Assembly (NCBI RefSeq): GCF_019320115.1
Contig: NC_089584.1
Coordinates: 55,796,852 to 55,860,851, forward strand
Length of the DNA stretch: 64,000 nucleotides
From: Miscanthus floridulus
Taxonomy: Eukaryota; Streptophyta; Magnoliopsida; Poales; Poaceae
Direction of reading: 5' to 3'
Shown: piece by piece, positions 59,161 to 64,000 of the stretch
Position numbering within the stretch: position 1 is the first letter of the stretch
How the letters are laid out: each line of letters begins with the position of its first letter
Program-made: the position numbers and the translations under genes
Notes under the pieces: generated by a model
Databases searched by the model: none
What the model was told of the DNA's origin: nothing
The model's input: only the letters and a program-made list of their open reading frames with translations

Positions 59161-61960
59161 ATAAAAGCCTTTAAGTGCTGATGCTTGACTGGTTTACCAA
59201 ATATAGCCTGCTATATAACTGTCAACTTTGCAACTAGCTCCTCATACTCTGATTCATCAAAATCCTAGTAAACCTTTTGATCTGTTGGAGCTCTAAACTC
59301 TGACGGCAATTGAAAAGTCATTTGAATACTAGCCGATGGTTGCCTTCTACAGGCTATTTGCTTAGCACACCATACTTGAGGTTTACCGGATGCCTGAGCA
59401 TGTTCTCTATTCCTTAGGCATTGCACTCTTCTCTTCTGACTTCTTGTCAAACCTCCTAGACACCATTGGCCTTCCTGCCAAACACATCCTTTTTCATTAC
59501 TTTCTTCTTCATAATCAGCCCAGTTTCGATCAACAACTCATTTTCTAAGCCGATCATGAAAACTTCCATTTTTTAAGTGCCGATCTATGTTATTATGATG
59601 ATACTTGTCTAGAGCAAGGACATACTAGTGGTTGGCTTGAGATTGCCTAAACTCCCAATATTGCTCGCTGCACTCTGGGCAGTTATTTCTAGTAGGCAAT
59701 TTCAAACCTTCGTTCCAGCAATGTCTGAAGAAAGGACAATTATAATGTGATTCAGCTTGCTTTCTTTCATACCTCTCTTTTTCGTATTAGCACTGGTATT
59801 CTTGCTCTTCTAACCAATGATAATAATCCTTTTCCTTTTGTCACTGCCATTTATTCAATAAAATTTGAGATGTAACCCGTGGCTTTGTGGCCCCATCTTT
59901 TGATGTTTCTCCCTGCTCATATCGGCGCTTTTGCTTGTCGTGACGTCCTTTAATTTCTCTGTATTCGTCAACAGATATTTGTATCTTGGGATCGACTGTT
60001 CTAGTTTCTCTTGAATTGGTTGATGTCAGGACCTTAGTCTTTCCTTTGAGTAGCCTAGCATCGACCATGTTTTGATCTCCTGGGAAAGGATTATCATCAA
60101 CTTTCATCTTCTAAGGCATATCAAATTTGAGCCTCCCTTGCTGAATAGCCTTCTGTATATGCTACCGGAAAACTCTGCATTAATTAGTGGAATGAGAAGT
60201 AGCATTATGGAACTTGTAGAACTTCTTATTCTTCAACTGATCAGGGGGCAACATAACATAATTATCGGGCAACTTGATCTATCCCTTCTCAAGCAAGAAA
60301 TCAAAGAGCTCGTCTGATTTTGTGATGTCAAAGTCATAGCTCTCCTTGATTCCTCTTCCCTAAGGATTTGGCACCATTACTGTCTTTTTGGCCAATTCCA
60401 TTTAGCCACAGCAACCTCTTCTTCTTCATCGTCTTCATAGCTATCATCGGCTGAATATGGATTATAAGCTTTGGCCATTGTGGTACTTTTCTGGAATTGG
60501 GTATCTCTGCGCATACTCTGGAATTGGCTATTGAGCGCTACCACTCATTGAGCCAATTGACCCAAGTTATTAAACTCTTGTCTTAGCAGCTTCTCTTTCT
60601 ACATTGGCAACAATCCTTGAATGGCCAAAGCAGCTAACTGATCATCAACCAAGTTCAATGAGAAGCACAAATTTCTAGTCTCTCGGAACCTCTAAAGAAA
60701 CTCGGTGCTTGATTCATTAGTTCTTTGCCTTATAGTTGTTAAATCGGTAATCTTCTTTTGTCCTATCCCAGTATAAAAATATGTATGAAACTTCTTCTCT
60801 AGGTCAGCCCAATTGGCAATGGAGTTAACTGGCAGTGATGAAAACCAAGTGAAGACTGGCCCTGATAGGGACAAAGAGAAGAAACAAACTCAATGGGCCT
60901 CTTCAATTGATGCTTTGCCCAACTATGTAAGATACCAGCTACATGTTCTATTGTGCTTATGTTGTCTTGGCCAGTGAACTTAGCAAACTCTGGGAGCCTA
61001 TAATTTGTATGAAGAGCGACCAAATCATACCATTTTGGATATGGGCATTTGTACGAGAAGGTCAGCCCTTTTGGCTTTAGACCGAACTGATCTTCATCAT
61101 CTCGGTCACCCTTAGCAACAACTCATCAGCATTTGAATTTGGATTTCTCTACACCTGTTGACCCATCTGTGGATTGAAATCTTGTGTGCCTTGATACCCT
61201 AGATTTAGAATCATGTGAAGGGTATTGTAATCTATGCCATAATGATACCTTTGTGGAATCTCTATCTACTAGGTCCTCTGTTGGTTTGCTGCTTGAAATC
61301 TCTAATTATAGACGTGAGGATCTATATCTCTATAGATCCTTTGAATTGATGATGCTATTTTTTAAGCCGACGACGATATGTGGCTTGATGTGCCAAAATT
61401 AATTATCTAGTTTTGACCTTGCCCCACCGGTTGTTGCACATGCTGCACTAATGATCTAGGATTATACTGTATCTGATTCATAGTAGCACCTTGGGCTTGC
61501 TCAAATGAACTCTAAACTGCCTGGACATCATCATTACCAGTTGGTGCTGCTTCTTGATAGCTGGTACCAGCTTAATTGGTTCCCTAAGTCAATGGATGTG
61601 GAATGTTGTAATAAGCTGGCCCAACCTGATCAACTAGAAACCCATGAAACACCTCCTTCATGGTGTTGTGGAATGTGTTCATGAAAATTTCATTATGGTT
61701 CGATATGGCATCATGAACAGATTTGTTTACAGCTTCCGTGAAGAAACGCCTGTCTTTAGTTTCATCTACATCTGTCTGCCCGTGTAATAGAACTCTTAGT
61801 AGTGGATATTTCTAAACAATTGTATTGTCACATGTTTTGGTGTAGGACAACAAACACTTGTTCTAAATTCTTCTATTGCTTTGCTGATGACATCTTTATC
61901 TCCATCAAGTAGGTCTTCATAAGGTACCATAAGGATGTCGTTGCTATTGTAAGCCACCAT
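59161..61960 (-). pseudogene. gag: Element F gag, heavily broken
   Basis: The start is ATG at 61960-61958 (MVAYNSNDIL), only about 10 bases beyond the PBS. Recognisable parts on the minus strand are YRLPEFAKFTGQD (about 61005) and the capsid core SGPVFTWFSSLPVNSIANWADLE (about 60860-60790, split over two frames). Then come EFRETRNLC-like wording, a basic Lys/Arg/Glu-rich region (about 59960-59880) and a Cys-containing segment near 59690-59720 (CPECSEQYWEF). Many stops and frame changes occur. The part from 61100 to 61700 is Gln/Asn-rich and poorly preserved. Confidence 0.7.
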
Positions 61961-61969
61961 GATGATTGT

Positions 61970-61990
61970 GGGGTCCCACTGAGCGTGCCA
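61970..61990 (-). other. Primer binding site of element F
   Basis: On the minus strand TGGCACGCTCAGTGGGACCCC follows the LTR end (...ATACCGACA) by about seven bases. I did not assign the tRNA. Confidence 0.65.
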
Positions 61991-62504
61991 AAACATGTGT
62001 CGGTATGAAAATTCATCTCGATCGTGTCGAGGCACATGAGCAAGCCGGAAGGGTCTGCTCGATGGAGCTAGAGGTCCACCTAGCTTCAACGCAGGGATGA
62101 TCGATCCTGCGTACTCCTCCCGAGATGTGCTAGTCAATTTGACCCTGCAATTGATAAGTAGAGAAAGTTTATTAGTAATTTAAGGTGGAACATGCCGATC
62201 TATGCCTAGATAGTTCCAAGTGTGCTACTTTGGGGGCAGCCATATAGTAAGAGCGATCGAATAGCCGATCCGCACAGAAATCGGCTGTTACGGGCTGTAA
62301 AGCTTATGAGTAGCAATTAATTTCATATTGATAGGTACAGTACATGTATATGTAAATAAGATCATCAGCTAGACAAATATTGCTAGTGTAAACCATTAAG
62401 CCAATGAATCTAATTAGGAAAAGATATAGCACACGAATAAATCAACTATTTGATAACGAACAGATCTACAAATGCTTCTGAATTAATCTGTTACCATCAA
62501 TAGT

Positions 62505-63510
62505 GAGGTTCGCCGAATTGATGGCAGCTATGATGATAGTAACAAACTAAAACTGAAGAATCCGCAAACACATCCGTACTTTGACAAGCTTTCCGAAAGA
62601 CATGCTATACATGAAGGCTTGGATGAATTGGCTAAAATAGCCGATCCAAGTGAAAAAGGACTATGGCGTGTGAATAATCGACTATTTCACATGAACAAAC
62701 CTATGGACTCCTCAGACTCAACCCGCTATCCCTAACAGTGGGGTTCGATCAGATCGATGCAGCCATGAAAAAGACAATGAATCAAACCCTTAAAGCACAT
62801 AGATCTACTCATGCTTAACAAAATCATGTAAACATGACGTAGGTGTTAACGCATAGGTGATCGGCTATTTAGCCGATGCAGGCATAGCGTACAATTAAGG
62901 TCATGCCCTATCAGGAACAAATCTACCAAATACCAGTCGCCGCTCCATGGTGCTAATAGTGGGGTGTGAGGCAAAATCACACAGGCCATGATAACAGGCC
63001 ATGGAACGGTTTTCATTAGCTGATAGATCTATTCAGGCCGGCATGCCTTAACCGCACACTATGCACGATCAAGATTGACATAAAACAGCCAATAAAACAT
63101 AACTCATTGTTTAAGGCGCATATAGATCAGTTTAGATTAATAAACGATGGGTTTAAACAGGATGTAAAAGCTGATCTAGATCAATCCCAATCGGGCAAAG
63201 TGATATTGATGTAATTAAATAAATAATGAAAGCAATAAGCAATATCGGTAACTTAATGAATCTACTTGAAGGACGCCACCCTTAGATAGAGCCGATAACT
63301 TGACCTTAATCTAGTTCGAGCAATGGAGGTCGACTGGATCGATGCAGCCGTACTTGAAACTAGACAAGAGTCGATAACTAGCTATACCAGAGTCGCAGTG
63401 GAGGTCGACCGTATCAATGTAGACATACAAACAGAATATAAGTCATGACGGTACTTACAGATAAGCCGAAAGTCAACCGGACCGATGCAGCCCTACTCAC
63501 TGAAGAACTC
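62505..63510. repeat. Dispersed degenerate motif in element F LTR
   Basis: Versions of GGTCGACTGGATCGATGCAGCC recur near 62512, 62743, 63328, 63396 and 63475, often preceded by AGTGGGGT or AATGGAGG. Spacing is irregular (about 70-600 bp). Confidence 0.6.
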
Positions 63511-63615
63511 ATCAAGATCTACCTACTCCTACTCCTAAGGAGTGGCCGGAGCTGAGATAAAAGTAAGGAACTTTGTATTTGATTGATTGTGTGTTTTACA
63601 ATAGTCGAGGTCTAA

Positions 63616-63623
63616 TATTTATA
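63616..63623 (-). promoter_or_regulatory. Putative TATA box of element F LTR
   Basis: On the minus strand this reads TATAAATA within GGGTATAAATATTAGACC. If used, the transcript would have a leader of about 1.6 kb before the PBS. Confidence 0.55.
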
Positions 63624-64000
63624 CCCGGAACCTACTCATGAATCCTACCTTAAGCATGACTCATTATAATTTTTGGGCCTAAGAGAAAACATTCCTAATT
63701 TAAGATAACTTGGACCCTAATCTTTCCCTTTTTGTAGAGTGCAACATGTTTTTCCGGCACCGATCGTAGCTTTTATCGTTATCTGTTGGCACTATCTGAA
63801 GAGTGCTGATTCTAGTGCTGCATTCAAATCAGCTGATATTGACCTTCATGCAATCGATTCCTTGATGACATGGTCTTGGGAGCTTTCGAGTTCCTGCAAT
63901 TCTTCTTCCAAATTTTTACCTCAGGAAAGGATGGGCATTTGGAATATATTGATAACTTATACACATGATGGAGAGATAAACCTTAACCAAACTTCTACTC

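Larger units (their letters stand above)
55472..63999 (-). mobile_element. Element F: Tat-lineage Ty3/gypsy element, 3' end outside window
   Basis: On the minus strand: LTR from beyond 63999 down to about 61998, PBS 61970-61990, gag, protease, RT, RNase H, archaeal-type RNase H and integrase. It is cut at 55472 by the insertion of element B near the end of integrase. The remaining 3' part must lie left of the window. Order and domain wording place it in the Tat lineage, but it is clearly different from C and D: its PBS is TGGCACGCTCAGTGGGAC and its RT motif is YIDDV. All genes are broken. Confidence 0.85.
61998..63999 (-). repeat. Element F 5' LTR (continues past window)
   Basis: Its lower boundary is set by TGTCGG (minus ...CCGACA) next to the PBS. 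No second copy is in the window, so the extent is inferred. A TATA box lies at 63616-63623 (minus). Degenerate repeats of a GTCGACnGGATCGATGCAGCC motif occur within it. No coding sequence is supported. Confidence 0.65.

Noticed and set aside
1..63999. Host genes, tRNA or rRNA genes, DNA transposons or a bacterial-type system
   Set aside because: No stretch outside the six LTR retrotransposons remains large enough, and no such sequence was recognised by eye. Small MITEs within LTRs cannot be excluded without a database search.

Overview
The window is plant DNA, almost certainly from a grass (Poaceae). No host gene, tRNA or rRNA could be identified. Essentially every base is assigned to one of six LTR retrotransposons of the Ty3/gypsy superfamily, nested inside one another. 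The grass assignment rests on recognising the families: a Tekay-type chromovirus with very long LTRs, a related non-coding long-LTR element, a CRM-type centromeric chromovirus and Tat-lineage elements with a second RNase H. I cannot name the species.

Layout. Element A (+, 1-14908) is a Tekay-like chromovirus with 4.4 kb LTRs; its first ~330 bp lie left of the window. Element B (-, 14909-55471) is a non-coding, LARD-like element with ~4.6 kb LTRs. Its partial 3' LTR is 14909-18379 and its internal region 18380-23185. Its 5' LTR is broken into three pieces (23186-23658, 43609-47338, 55042-55471) by two insertions. Element C (-, 23659-43608) is a Tat-lineage element sitting in the first break; it lacks a 3' LTR and ends in a 25-bp minisatellite. 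Element D (+, 30811-43486) is a sister Tat-lineage element inserted in C's 5' LTR, complete with both LTRs and CCATG target duplications. It carries an antisense, apparently intron-containing extra gene. Element E (+, 47339-55041) is a CRM-like element in the second break of B's LTR, with 913-bp LTRs and TTTGC duplications. Element F (-, 55472-63999) is a third Tat-lineage element, itself split by element B; its 5' LTR runs off the right edge.

Relative order of insertion, read from the nesting: F is oldest, then B, then A, C and E (each into a B LTR), then D (into C). The nest is four deep (F > B > C > D). All gag-pol genes are dead, mainly from in-frame stops. In A (pol), D and E, 27 of 36 internal stops are TAG, the product expected from C-to-T change at methylated CHG sites. 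Together with the CRM element this suggests silenced (peri)centromeric heterochromatin.

The most unusual content is the antisense gene of element D (about 38.5-41.8 kb). Five GT-AG introns can be placed so that every splice keeps one reading frame, which encodes a putative Transposase_28-like N-terminal domain followed by a coiled-coil C-terminal half. Also notable are PPT-like 28-bp repeats in D, a TGACGTCA (bZIP-type) cluster in A's LTR, and an extra sense ORF before gag in A.
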